Assembly (NCBI GenBank): GCA_900549235.1
Contig: URNT01000007.1
Coordinates: 1-64,000 of the forward strand
Source: an uncultured Clostridium sp.
GTDB lineage: Bacteria > Bacillota > Clostridia > Lachnospirales > Lachnospiraceae
Length of the DNA: 64,000 bases
Reading direction: 5' to 3'
The notes under the pieces were generated by a model. The model was not told the origin of the DNA, did no database searches, and was given only the letters and a program-made list of their open reading frames with translations. Both the position numbers and the translations under genes were made by a program. The stretch's first letter is position 1. Every line of letters starts with the position of its first letter. Below are positions 52,263 to 60,161 of the stretch, piece by piece.

Positions 52263-54134
52263 ATGACGAAGAAGCAGAAGACAATGCTGGCGCGTATTAT
52301 CGCCGCATTTATCATATATATTCCCATGGCCGTGGCTGACCATATGGGAGCATTTTCCCAAGGGATGCCCGGCTGGGGGAGACTGGGGCTGTATCTGATT
52401 CCCTATATCCTGATTGGATGGGATATTGTATACAAAGCCTTGCGAAATATCCGTAACGGCCAGGTATTTGATGAAAATTTCCTGATGGCGATCGCCACTT
52501 TTGGCGCTCTGGGAGTGGGCGAGTATTCAGAGGCGGTGGCAGTGATGCTGTTTTACCAGGTGGGAGAGCTGTTCCAGAGCTATGCGGTCAACCGTTCCCG
52601 CCAGTCCATATCCGATCTGATGGACATCTGTCCCGAATATGCCAACCTGGAGCGGGACGGGCAGCTGGAGCAGGTGGATCCGGATGAGGTTTCTATCGGT
52701 GATGTGATCGTGGTGAAGGCCGGTGAGCGGATCCCTCTGGACGGCAGGGTGGTGTCAGGCAATTCTATGATCGATACCTCCGCTCTGACAGGAGAGTCCG
52801 TACCCCGCAGGGCAGCGCCGGGAGATGAGGTGATCAGCGGCTGTGTCAATGGAAGCGGCACCCTCCGGGTAGAGGTGACCAAGGAATTTGAGGATTCTAC
52901 TGTTGCCCGGATCCTGGAGCTGGTGGAAAATGCAAGCAGCAAAAAGGCACAGGTGGAGAACTTTATTACACGGTTCGCCAGATATTATACGCCTGCGGTG
53001 GTGATTGCGGCAGCGGCTCTGGCAGTGATCCCGCCTCTGGCTCTTGGACAGAGCTGGGCTGTGTGGGTGCAGCGGGCCTGCATCTTTCTGGTTATCTCCT
53101 GTCCCTGTGCCCTTGTGATCTCCGTTCCCATGAGCTTTTTCTCAGGTATCGGAGCCGCCTCCAGGCTTGGAGTCCTGGTAAAGGGAAGCAACTATCTGGA
53201 AGCTGTATCCCAGATCCATACCATTGTATTTGACAAAACAGGAACCCTGACAAAGGGTGAATTTAAGGTAACAGAGCTTCTTCCGGCATCAGGAGTAAAG
53301 AAGGAGGAGCTTTTAGAGCTGGCGGCCATGGCAGAAAGCTGTTCGGATCATCCCATTTCCCGGTCTATAAGAGAGGCCTGGGGAGGAACGGCAGATATGA
53401 GCCGGATCAGCGGAGCAGAGGAGATCTCCGGACACGGCCTGCGGGTCCAGCTGGACGGACACACGGTCCTTGCGGGAAATGGCCGTCTCATGGAGCAGAT
53501 GCAGGTTCCTTACGAAGAATGTCTATCTGTAGGAACGATTGTATATATAGCCTGCGAAAGAATGTATAAGGGGGCTATTGTCATTTCTGACACCATTAAG
53601 GAGCACGCCCCGGAGGCCATCCGCCGCTTGAAGCAGGCCGGCGTGGCAAAAACTGTGATGCTTACGGGAGATAAGAGGGCTGTAGGAGAAGCGGTGGCGA
53701 AAAAGCTGGAACTGGATGAGGTTCATGCGGAGCTGCTGCCGGGAGATAAGGTAGCCAGGGTAGAGGCTCTTCTTGCGGACACCCAGGGAAAGGGGAAGCT
53801 GGCCTTCGTAGGAGACGGCATCAACGACGCTCCGGTGCTGTCCCGGGCGGATGTAGGCATTGCCATGGGAAGTATGGGCTCTGACGCGGCTATTGAGGCA
53901 GCCGATGTGGTTCTGATGGATGACGATCCTGCCAAGATCGCCGATGTGGTGCGAATCTCCAGAAAGACCATGAGGATTGTAAGGCAGAATATCGTATTTG
54001 CCCTGGGTGTAAAGGGACTGGTGCTCCTTCTGGGCGCCCTGGGCATGGCAAATATGTGGGAAGCTGTGTTCGCGGATGTAGGAGTGTCCGTACTGGCGAT
54101 CCTCAATGCCATGAGAGCTCTCAGGTATAAATAA
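52263..54134 (+). CDS. Zn/Cd/Pb-translocating P1B-type ATPase
   Basis: A 623-residue heavy-metal P-type ATPase without an N-terminal metal-binding domain. Eight helices expected; the transmembrane metal site is the CPC motif in LVISCPCALVISVPM (near residue 280), phosphorylation site DKTGTLTKGEF (Asp324), HP motif in SCSDHPISRSI, and GDGINDAPVLSRADVGIAMG. With the CadC-like regulator, the likely ions are Cd, Zn or Pb, exported from the cytosol. Last gene of the operon. Confidence 0.93.
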   Translation: MTKKQKTMLARIIAAFIIYIPMAVADHMGAFSQGMPGWGRLGLYLIPYILIGWDIVYKALRNIRNGQVFDENFLMAIATFGALGVGEYSEAVAVMLFYQVGELFQSYAVNRSRQSISDLMDICPEYANLERDGQLEQVDPDEVSIGDVIVVKAGERIPLDGRVVSGNSMIDTSALTGESVPRRAAPGDEVISGCVNGSGTLRVEVTKEFEDSTVARILELVENASSKKAQVENFITRFARYYTPAVVIAAAALAVIPPLALGQSWAVWVQRACIFLVISCPCALVISVPMSFFSGIGAASRLGVLVKGSNYLEAVSQIHTIVFDKTGTLTKGEFKVTELLPASGVKKEELLELAAMAESCSDHPISRSIREAWGGTADMSRISGAEEISGHGLRVQLDGHTVLAGNGRLMEQMQVPYEECLSVGTIVYIACERMYKGAIVISDTIKEHAPEAIRRLKQAGVAKTVMLTGDKRAVGEAVAKKLELDEVHAELLPGDKVARVEALLADTQGKGKLAFVGDGINDAPVLSRADVGIAMGSMGSDAAIEAADVVLMDDDPAKIADVVRISRKTMRIVRQNIVFALGVKGLVLLLGALGMANMWEAVFADVGVSVLAILNAMRALRYK

Positions 54135-54143
54135 AACAGTGTG

Positions 54144-54198
54144 AAAAAAGGAGCTTTGGAGACATCCTATATAAGAATGTCCCCAAGGCTCCTTTTTG
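54144..54198. terminator. Terminator of the efflux operon, overlapping the nitroreductase end
   Basis: A long stem (AAAAAGGAGC...GACAT 54144-54165 with ATGTC...GGCTCCTTTTT 54177-54197) and a final T tract on the plus strand. Its right arm is made of the last codons of the nitroreductase gene (stop at 54167). Confidence 0.8.
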
Positions 54199-54736
54199 GT
54201 ACATAATGAACTTGCTGTTCGTCACGGTAGTAGGCAGTGCTGCCGTCCTCACCCACCGGAACCAGGCGAACCTCCTCCGCCGGCTTTCCAAGAGCCAGCA
54301 CAAGCCCCACCTGGAAGCGCTCCGGATCAAGGCCAAGGATGGAGAGGATCTCGCTGCGCTTACAGCTCCCGATCATACAGCCTCCGTAGCCCATTTCCGT
54401 GGCGGCCAGCATAATGGTCTGGGCGGCGATGCCCTCGTCCCACTGCTTATTTTTCCCAAGGGTCAGATCGCAGAGGATGGCAATATAGGCAGAGGGGCGT
54501 TCGCCTTCTGCGGGGCCCTCCCAGTCCTTTAAGGCTCCGGCCCAGAGAAGCTGCGGAAAGATCCGGGCGCACTCCTCCGGGGTGTGGATCAGCCTGTATT
54601 TAAGGGCCTGTGAATTGGCTGTAGAGCCGGTCAGGCGGGCCGTATCCACCATATCTGCCAGCTCCTCCCGTGAAATGGCTGCGTCCTGCTTAAAACGCCT
54701 GTAGGAACGGCAGGCAGTTACCAGATCCTTTAACAT
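54167..54736 (-). CDS. Nitroreductase family flavoprotein
   Basis: A 189-residue FMN-type nitroreductase fold: ACRSYRRFKQDAAISREEL, TARLTGSTANSQALKYRLI, then QWDEGIAAQTIMLAATEMGY and GGCMIGSCKR. These proteins reduce nitro compounds, quinones or flavins with NAD(P)H; the physiological substrate is unknown. The gene follows the DtxR-family regulator on the minus strand after 2 bases, so the two are probably co-transcribed, suggesting an iron- or redox-linked role such as a ferric or flavin reductase. Confidence 0.85.
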   Translation of the reverse strand: MLKDLVTACRSYRRFKQDAAISREELADMVDTARLTGSTANSQALKYRLIHTPEECARIFPQLLWAGALKDWEGPAEGERPSAYIAILCDLTLGKNKQWDEGIAAQTIMLAATEMGYGGCMIGSCKRSEILSILGLDPERFQVGLVLALGKPAEEVRLVPVGEDGSTAYYRDEQQVHYVPKRSLGDILI

Positions 54737-54738
54737 CC

Positions 54739-55143
54739 TTATTCCCCCTGTTCTGTAAGAAGCTGCTCTGGCAGCTCATGTCCCTGTGTAATGTGGTACT
54801 TGATGGCTTCAAAGCTCTCGCGGCTTACCACATGCTCCATCCGGCAGGCATCCTCGGCCGCGGTTTTTGGGTCCACGCCCAGATAGATCAGCCAGTTGGA
54901 AAGCATGGTGTGGCGCTCATACATGGTCCGGGCGATTTCCAGACCGTCCTGTGTCAGTGTGATGTGTCCCTGGCCGTCTACCAGGATATATCCGTTTTCT
55001 CTCAGATTCTTCATCGCCACGCTGACACTGGGCTTGGAAAAGCTCAGCTCTGTGGCAACGTCAATGGAGCGCACATAGGAGCGCTCTCTGCTTATCATAT
55101 AGATGGTTTCCAGATAATTTTCCGCAGATTCCTGAATCTTCAA
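54739..55143 (-). CDS. DtxR/IdeR-like metal-dependent regulator
   Basis: A 134-residue protein: N-terminal winged HTH (SAENYLETIYMISRERSYVR, LSFSKPSVSVAMKNLRENGY) and a dimerization domain with metal ligands. DACRMEHVV gives Cys100, Glu103 and His104, equal to Cys102-Glu105-His106 of DtxR; the Cys favours iron over manganese sensing (MntR has Glu). His78 is present but the Glu83 equivalent is not. No SH3 domain. It likely represses iron uptake genes when metal is plentiful. Divergent from the FeoB-associated gene. Confidence 0.88.
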   Translation of the reverse strand: MKIQESAENYLETIYMISRERSYVRSIDVATELSFSKPSVSVAMKNLRENGYILVDGQGHITLTQDGLEIARTMYERHTMLSNWLIYLGVDPKTAAEDACRMEHVVSRESFEAIKYHITQGHELPEQLLTEQGE

Positions 55144-55204
55144 AATCCGTACCCCCTTGCTGTAAATTTGCGTTTATTTAAAAGTCTATCATACATTTGT
55201 CCTA

Positions 55205-55256
55205 TTGACAAGGAACAAAAAGAGTGTTATGGTACATATAGTTAGATGTTGCTAAC
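55205..55256 (+). promoter_or_regulatory. Promoter with DtxR-type operator, FeoB-associated gene
   Basis: TTGACA (55205-55210), 17-base spacer, TATGGT (55228-55233), then after 7 bases GTTAGATGTTGCTAAC (55241-55256), 5-base arms around 6 bases. It lies beside the DtxR-family gene and covers the start of transcription. Confidence 0.75.
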
Positions 55257-55275
55257 CTGAAAGGATGGATGATTG

Positions 55276-55446
55276 ATGAACAATATAGGAACACTGGTGG
55301 TACTGGCCATTTTGCTGCTCATAGTAGGGCTTGTGGTGCGTGTGATGATTCAGGATAAAAAGGCGGGAAAGAGCTGCAGCTGCGGCGGAAGCTGCTCCGG
55401 CTGCGCGGGAGGATGCCATACGAGCCACAGTAAGAAGGCGGAATGA
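55276..55446 (+). CDS. FeoB-associated Cys-rich membrane protein
   Basis: A 56-residue protein. One membrane helix (IGTLVVLAILLLIVGLVVRV, residues 4-23), then a short Cys-rich tail with CSCGGSCSGCAGGCH, five cysteines. Proteins of this pattern usually sit next to feoB in Firmicutes and are thought to assist ferrous iron transport; no feoB is in this window. It is controlled by a promoter with a DtxR-type operator and ends in a perfect 21-base-pair terminator. Confidence 0.85.
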   Translation: MNNIGTLVVLAILLLIVGLVVRVMIQDKKAGKSCSCGGSCSGCAGGCHTSHSKKAE

Positions 55447-55449
55447 GAA

Positions 55450-55499
55450 GAAAGAGTGTTGTAAATACAACGTGGATATTGTATTTACAACACTCTTTC
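55450..55499. terminator. Perfect 21-bp terminator, FeoB-associated gene / potD
   Basis: Arms 55450-55470 and 55479-55499 pair without mismatch around an 8-base loop. The end of each arm provides a T-rich tract in either direction (CTCTTTC), so it can serve both convergent units. Confidence 0.85.
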
Positions 55500-55521
55500 A
55501 AATGTTAGGAGAGACACAGCC

Positions 55522-56631
55522 TTACTCTGCCTTAATCTCCTTCCACATCTCATTATAAATAGCGTCTGCCTCATCCCCAGGATAGGTGATGATCTCGCAG
55601 TTTGTCAGCTTGTCAAGGTCAGGGAACAGAGCCTTGTTGTTTTTCAGCTCATCATCCAGCAGCTCATAGGCCCCTGTATTCGGGGTTGCGTAGGTGATGT
55701 ACTCGAAGTTTTTCTTCGCGATGTCAGGACGGCACATAAAGTCGATCCATTTTTCCGCATTCTCCTTGTGCTCCGCGTTGGCGGGAATCACCCAGGAGTC
55801 GATCCAGTAGTTGGTGCCCTCCTCCGGGATCACATATTCCAGAGTGTAGTCCAGATCCTGCTCGGCAACGGCGTTCTGGATATAGAGCATCTCGCCGGAG
55901 TAGATCATAGCCACAGCGGCTTCGCCGCCGATCATTTTGTCGCGGACCTGGTCGATGACATAGGCCTGCACCAGAGGCTTCTGCTCAATGAGAAGGTCTC
56001 TTGCCTGGGCCAGCTCATCAGGGTTTGTGGTATTTAAGGAGTAGCCAAGCATCTTAAGAGCGGCGGTAAAAGAATCCCTTACGCTGTTCTGCATCAGGAT
56101 CTCGCCCTCTAAGCGCTCATCCCACAGATCGGCCCACCTGGTTGGGGCGGGAACGCCCAGTTCCTCGATCCTCTTGGTGTTGTAAAGGATGCCCATGGTG
56201 CCCCAGCAGTAGGGAACGGAATACTTATTTTCAGGGTCAAAGCCCTTGGAAATATCCAGATACTCCTGACCGATCTCCTTGTAATTGGGGATATTGTCAA
56301 AATTGATCTCAGCCAGCATATTGCTGTCGATCATGCGCTGGATCATATAATCGGAGGGACATACCACGTCATACTTCACAGCTCCTGCCTCGATCACCGG
56401 GTACATTTCCTCATTCGTCTCAAAGAGGTCGTAGATTACCTCCAGTCCGGTTTCCTCCTCAAAGAGATCGATCACTTCCTCATCGATGTATTCGCCCCAG
56501 TTGTATACATAGAGTTTATTGTCATCTCCGGCACTGCTGCCAGAAGCGCCGCAGCCAGTGAGGACCGCAGCCGATAAGCCGGCCAGGGAAAGGGCCGCAA
56601 GGGTCAGTGTTATGTTCTTTTTCATCTTCAT
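55522..56631 (-). CDS. potD: Spermidine/putrescine-binding lipoprotein PotD
   Basis: A 369-residue binding protein. Signal peptide with lipobox VLTGCGAS (Cys27), then LYVYNWGEYIDEEVIDLFEE, the classic PotD start with the Trp and acidic polyamine-binding residues; YCWGTMGILYNTKRI and YSGEMLYIQNAVAEQDLDY follow. It captures spermidine or putrescine outside the membrane. Last gene of the operon cupin regulator-potA-potB-potC-potD. Confidence 0.93.
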   Translation of the reverse strand: MKMKKNITLTLAALSLAGLSAAVLTGCGASGSSAGDDNKLYVYNWGEYIDEEVIDLFEEETGLEVIYDLFETNEEMYPVIEAGAVKYDVVCPSDYMIQRMIDSNMLAEINFDNIPNYKEIGQEYLDISKGFDPENKYSVPYCWGTMGILYNTKRIEELGVPAPTRWADLWDERLEGEILMQNSVRDSFTAALKMLGYSLNTTNPDELAQARDLLIEQKPLVQAYVIDQVRDKMIGGEAAVAMIYSGEMLYIQNAVAEQDLDYTLEYVIPEEGTNYWIDSWVIPANAEHKENAEKWIDFMCRPDIAKKNFEYITYATPNTGAYELLDDELKNNKALFPDLDKLTNCEIITYPGDEADAIYNEMWKEIKAE

Positions 56632-56648
56632 TCTCCTGTTTTTTAGGT

Positions 56649-57446
56649 TTATTTATGCTCCGTCTTCTTTATAGAGCGGAAGTTTACGATTATAAGAAGG
56701 ATCAGCACTGTCAGGAATATCAGGGTGGACAGCGCGTACATAGAGGGCCGGATTCCACGTCGGACCTCGCTGTAGATCAGGGTGGACAGGGTATTGACAC
56801 CTGCTCCCTTTGTAAAGTGGGTGATGATAAAATCATCCAGAGACATAGTAAATGCCAGTAAAAAGCCCGAAAGTACGCCTGGCATAATATCCGGAAACAC
56901 CACCTTGAAAAAAGCCAGCACAGGGGAGGCACCCAGATCCAGAGCTGCCTCATAGGTGTATTTGTCCGTCTGCTTAAGCTTTGGCATGACGCTCAGTATC
57001 ACATAGGGTATATTAAAGGTGATATGTGAAATGAGCACCGTCTGAAAGCCAAGTGAGATGCCAAAGGCGACAAAGGCCAGCATCAGGGAAATACCGGTTA
57101 CAATATCCGCGTTCAGCATGGGTATATTCGTGATTCCCATGATAACGGTTTTCGGCACCGGCTTCATGGACTGGATGGCGATGGCCGCCGCTGTGCCGAT
57201 GATGGTAGCCGCGAGGGCAGATACAAAGGCAATCAGCAGGGTAGTGGACAGGGCGCTCATGATCGACCGGCTGTCAAACATCTGTACATACCAGTCCAGG
57301 GTAAAGCCGCCCCACTGGGTCCTGGATTTGGACTGGTTAAAGGAAAGGACCATCATGGTAAGGATGGGGGCGTACAGGAATATAAGTATCAGCACCATAT
57401 AAAAGTCTGAAAGGATCTTACGTAATATATTTGTGCTTTTTGTCAT
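56649..57446 (-). CDS. potC: Polyamine ABC permease PotC
   Basis: A 265-residue permease with six helices and the EAA-type loop YEAALDLGASPVLAFFKVVF near residue 165. N-terminal FYMVLILIFLYAPILTMMVL. It pairs with PotB. The start overlaps the potB stop by one base (TGATG). Confidence 0.92.
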   Translation of the reverse strand: MTKSTNILRKILSDFYMVLILIFLYAPILTMMVLSFNQSKSRTQWGGFTLDWYVQMFDSRSIMSALSTTLLIAFVSALAATIIGTAAAIAIQSMKPVPKTVIMGITNIPMLNADIVTGISLMLAFVAFGISLGFQTVLISHITFNIPYVILSVMPKLKQTDKYTYEAALDLGASPVLAFFKVVFPDIMPGVLSGFLLAFTMSLDDFIITHFTKGAGVNTLSTLIYSEVRRGIRPSMYALSTLIFLTVLILLIIVNFRSIKKTEHK

Positions 57447-58285
57447 CAGAATGCCGTCCCCTCTCCGTTTTTATCGTATTTGGCGATCATGGCCATGCTG
57501 ATGAGGATAAATACCATCAGCACCAGGGAAAGACCGCTTCCCAGATGGCGGTTGTTGCCGCGGGTGAACTCCTGCTCGATCACATTGCCGATCAGAAGGA
57601 TCTTGCTGCCTCCTAAAAGGTCTGAGATGACGAAGGTGGTAAGGGAGGGTACAAACACCATGGTGACGCCGCTTATGATTCCCGGTATGCTTAGAGGAAA
57701 CCATACCTGTACAAAGCGCTGGAAGCTGTTGGCCCCCAGATCCTTTGCCGCGTTAATCACATTGTCATCGATCTTTGCCAGGACATTGTAGATAGGAAGC
57801 ACCATAAAGGGCAGGAAATTGTATACCATACCTAAAACAATGGCTCCCGGCGTGTTGATCAGGGACTGGGTGGGCAGGTGCAGGGCGGAGAGAATGCCGT
57901 TGATCACGCCGTTTTTCTCCAGCAGGGTCTGCCAGGCCAGTGTCCTTAAAAGGAAGTTCATCCACATGGGCAGGATAAAGATAAATACAATAAAGCCGCT
58001 TGCCGCCTGTCCCCGGCCTCTTAAGATCATAGCCAGGGGATAGGCAAGTCCCAGACAGACCAGCGTGCTTAAAAGGGATAGTCCGAGGGACAGCCAAAGC
58101 GCCTTCGCGAGGTCCGCGTCGGCAATGGAAAGTACATTTGCCAGGGTAAATGCTCCTGTCTTATCCGTCAGGCCGTACCAGAGGATCATAGCCAGAGGGA
58201 TCAGTATAAAGCCTGTCATCCATATAAGATAGGGCCCTGACATCAGGGAGCGCCCGATGGCGGCGCCTTTTTTCTCGCTATTCAT
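57446..58285 (-). CDS. potB: Polyamine ABC permease PotB
   Basis: A protein of about 279 residues with six helices and the EAA loop VINAAKDLGANSFQRFVQVW near residue 190. The start at 58285 (MNSEKKG) overlaps the potA stop; an in-frame ATG at 58306 is also possible. N-terminal SGPYLIWMTGFILIPLAMIL. Membrane half-channel for polyamines with PotC. Confidence 0.9.
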   Translation of the reverse strand: MNSEKKGAAIGRSLMSGPYLIWMTGFILIPLAMILWYGLTDKTGAFTLANVLSIADADLAKALWLSLGLSLLSTLVCLGLAYPLAMILRGRGQAASGFIVFIFILPMWMNFLLRTLAWQTLLEKNGVINGILSALHLPTQSLINTPGAIVLGMVYNFLPFMVLPIYNVLAKIDDNVINAAKDLGANSFQRFVQVWFPLSIPGIISGVTMVFVPSLTTFVISDLLGGSKILLIGNVIEQEFTRGNNRHLGSGLSLVLMVFILISMAMIAKYDKNGEGTAF

Positions 58286-59354
58286 TGACTCCCATAGCCT
58301 CCTCATCCTCAGACGCAGGCTTGTTCATGATCTGGATGTCAAAGGGATCCACATGGATGCCCACCTGCTGGCCAACGGGGAACATATCGGTGGAGTGAAC
58401 CAGCCACTCAAAGCCGTCGGGTGTGGTTACTTCCATCTCGTAGTGGACGCCCTTGAAGATCAGATGGGTCACAATGCCGGTGAGAGTGCCTGCCTCAGGT
58501 GCTACCAGGTCGATGTCTTCTGGTCGGATCACTACGTCCACCGGCTTATTGGTGCCGAAGCCCCGGTCTACACAAGCGAATTTCGCGCCGAAGATCTCAA
58601 CCAGCTCGTCCCGGAGCATAATCCCCGGAACAATGTTGCTTTCGCCGATAAAATCAGCCACGAAGGCATTTTCCGGCTCGTTGTAGATCTGCTCGGGAGA
58701 GCCCATCTGCTGGATGTAGCCCTGGTTCATGACCACAATGGTATCAGACATGGTAAGGGCCTCCTCCTGGTCATGGGTGACATAGATGAAGGTGATGCCG
58801 AGTTCATTTTTCAGACGGATCAGCTCGTACTGCATATCTTGGCGCAGCTTCAGATCCAGAGCGCCCAGAGGTTCATCCAGAAGCAGAACCCGAGGTTCGT
58901 TGACAATGGCTCTGGCAATGGCGATCCGCTGCTGCTGGCCTCCGGAAAGGGAGGTTACATCCCTTTTTTCGTAGCCGGATAAATTTACCAGCTTAAGGGC
59001 GTATTTGATTTTGTCATCAATATAGGACTTTGGTTTATGCTTGATCTTAAGGCCGAAGGCAATATTTTCCGCAATATTCATATGAGGGAACAGGGCGTAC
59101 TTCTGGAATACAGTGTTGAGCTGGCGCTTATTGGGCGGGAGCCCTACGATGTCCTGTCCGTCGAAGATCACCCGGCCCGTATCCGGAGAGGTAAATCCTC
59201 CGATGATACGCAGGGTGGTGGTTTTGCCGCAGCCGCTGGGGCCCAAAAGTGTGACGAAGCTGTTTTCTCTGATGGAAAGGTTCAGATCATCCAGAACCAG
59301 TTCGCCGTCAAAGCTTTTGGAAATATGCTGCAGATCAATAAGAGGCTGGCTCAT
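58278..59354 (-). CDS. potA: Polyamine ABC transporter ATPase PotA
   Basis: A 358-residue ATPase. Walker A LLGPSGCGKTTTLRI (residues 37-51), Q-loop near TVFQKYALFPHM, signature SLSGGQQQRIAIARA, Walker B VLLLDEPLGALDLKLR, His switch YVTHDQEEAL, and a C-terminal TOBE-like regulatory domain. It energizes the PotBC channel. AAAGGAG lies 11 bases before the ATG. Confidence 0.94.
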   Translation of the reverse strand: MSQPLIDLQHISKSFDGELVLDDLNLSIRENSFVTLLGPSGCGKTTTLRIIGGFTSPDTGRVIFDGQDIVGLPPNKRQLNTVFQKYALFPHMNIAENIAFGLKIKHKPKSYIDDKIKYALKLVNLSGYEKRDVTSLSGGQQQRIAIARAIVNEPRVLLLDEPLGALDLKLRQDMQYELIRLKNELGITFIYVTHDQEEALTMSDTIVVMNQGYIQQMGSPEQIYNEPENAFVADFIGESNIVPGIMLRDELVEIFGAKFACVDRGFGTNKPVDVVIRPEDIDLVAPEAGTLTGIVTHLIFKGVHYEMEVTTPDGFEWLVHSTDMFPVGQQVGIHVDPFDIQIMNKPASEDEEAMGVNE

Positions 59355-59388
59355 GACGTTACATTCTCCTTTGTGATTACGATTTTCA

Positions 59389-59922
59389 TTAAAAGCTTGG
59401 GGGTGAACTCACCCACAGGATGGAAGCGCCGCCTTTGCTGGTAAGGTAATGCTCCTTGTCCGAGGTGAAATAAAAGGTTTCTCCCCGGCGGGCCTTGTAG
59501 GTTCTGGCGCCCAGATGGACAGACACGCTTCCCTGGAGCACATAGCCGAATTCCTCGCCCTCGTGAGGCGTATCAGGATAGGTGGAGCCGCCTGCTTTTA
59601 AAGTAAGGAGGATGGGTTCCATGGCATTCTTCTGGGCGTTGGGGACGATCCAGCGGATCTCATTATTCAATTCTTCGTCAATCTTCTCAAAATAATCCTG
59701 TTTTCCGAATACGATCTGTTCCTCCGGCGCTTCGTTGAAAAATTCGCCGATGGTGGTGCCCAGGCACTGAAGGATGTCGATCAGGGTGGCAATAGACGGC
59801 GAGGTCAGATCACGTTCCAGCTGGGAGATAAAGCCCTTGGAAAGCTCTGCCCGGTCTGCCAGCTCCTCCTGGGTCAGTCCCTTGAGAATCCTCAGCTCCT
59901 TCAGTTTACTTCCGATGTCCAT
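59389..59922 (-). CDS. XRE-cupin regulator of the pot operon (PuuR-like)
   Basis: A 177-residue protein with an N-terminal HTH of the XRE type (LKELRILKGLTQEELADRAE, LSKGFISQLERDLTSPSIAT) and a C-terminal cupin (TPHEGEEFGYVLQGSVSVHL, RRGETFYFTSDKEHYL). It is the first gene of the pot operon and probably senses polyamines through the cupin, as PuuR-like proteins do. Two direct repeats in the leader are likely its binding sites. AGGAGG precedes the ATG. Confidence 0.9.
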   Translation of the reverse strand: MDIGSKLKELRILKGLTQEELADRAELSKGFISQLERDLTSPSIATLIDILQCLGTTIGEFFNEAPEEQIVFGKQDYFEKIDEELNNEIRWIVPNAQKNAMEPILLTLKAGGSTYPDTPHEGEEFGYVLQGSVSVHLGARTYKARRGETFYFTSDKEHYLTSKGGASILWVSSPPSF

Positions 59923-59941
59923 GAAAAACCTCCTGTATGAA

Positions 59942-60000
59942 CAAAAAGTTTAGAAATACTAACTGACTGTAAAAATAAGCAAAAAGTTTACAAATAATAA
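59942..60000. promoter_or_regulatory. Two direct repeats in the pot leader
   Basis: 59942-59962 and 59980-60000 are 21-base copies with 19 identical positions, 38 bases apart. Each also has dyad symmetry (GTTTA-N7-TAAAC in the second). They lie between the promoter and the regulator start, fitting autorepression sites. Confidence 0.65.
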
Positions 60001-60015
60001 ACAGCCGCGATACTC

Positions 60016-60043
60016 ATTATACTCTGAATAGAAATGATGTCAA
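60016..60043 (-). promoter_or_regulatory. pot operon promoter
   Basis: Minus strand TTGACA (60043-60038), 16-base spacer, TATAAT (60021-60016). Confidence 0.75.
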
Positions 60044-60161
60044 TACCTTTAAACATTCTTTTTCTTAAAAGTGATAGTTAACAAACAGTAAAAATTATGG
60101 TATGATTATTTTGATTGAAAAAAGGTATCAAACTGACTTGAAACGGGAGGTATTGACAGGC

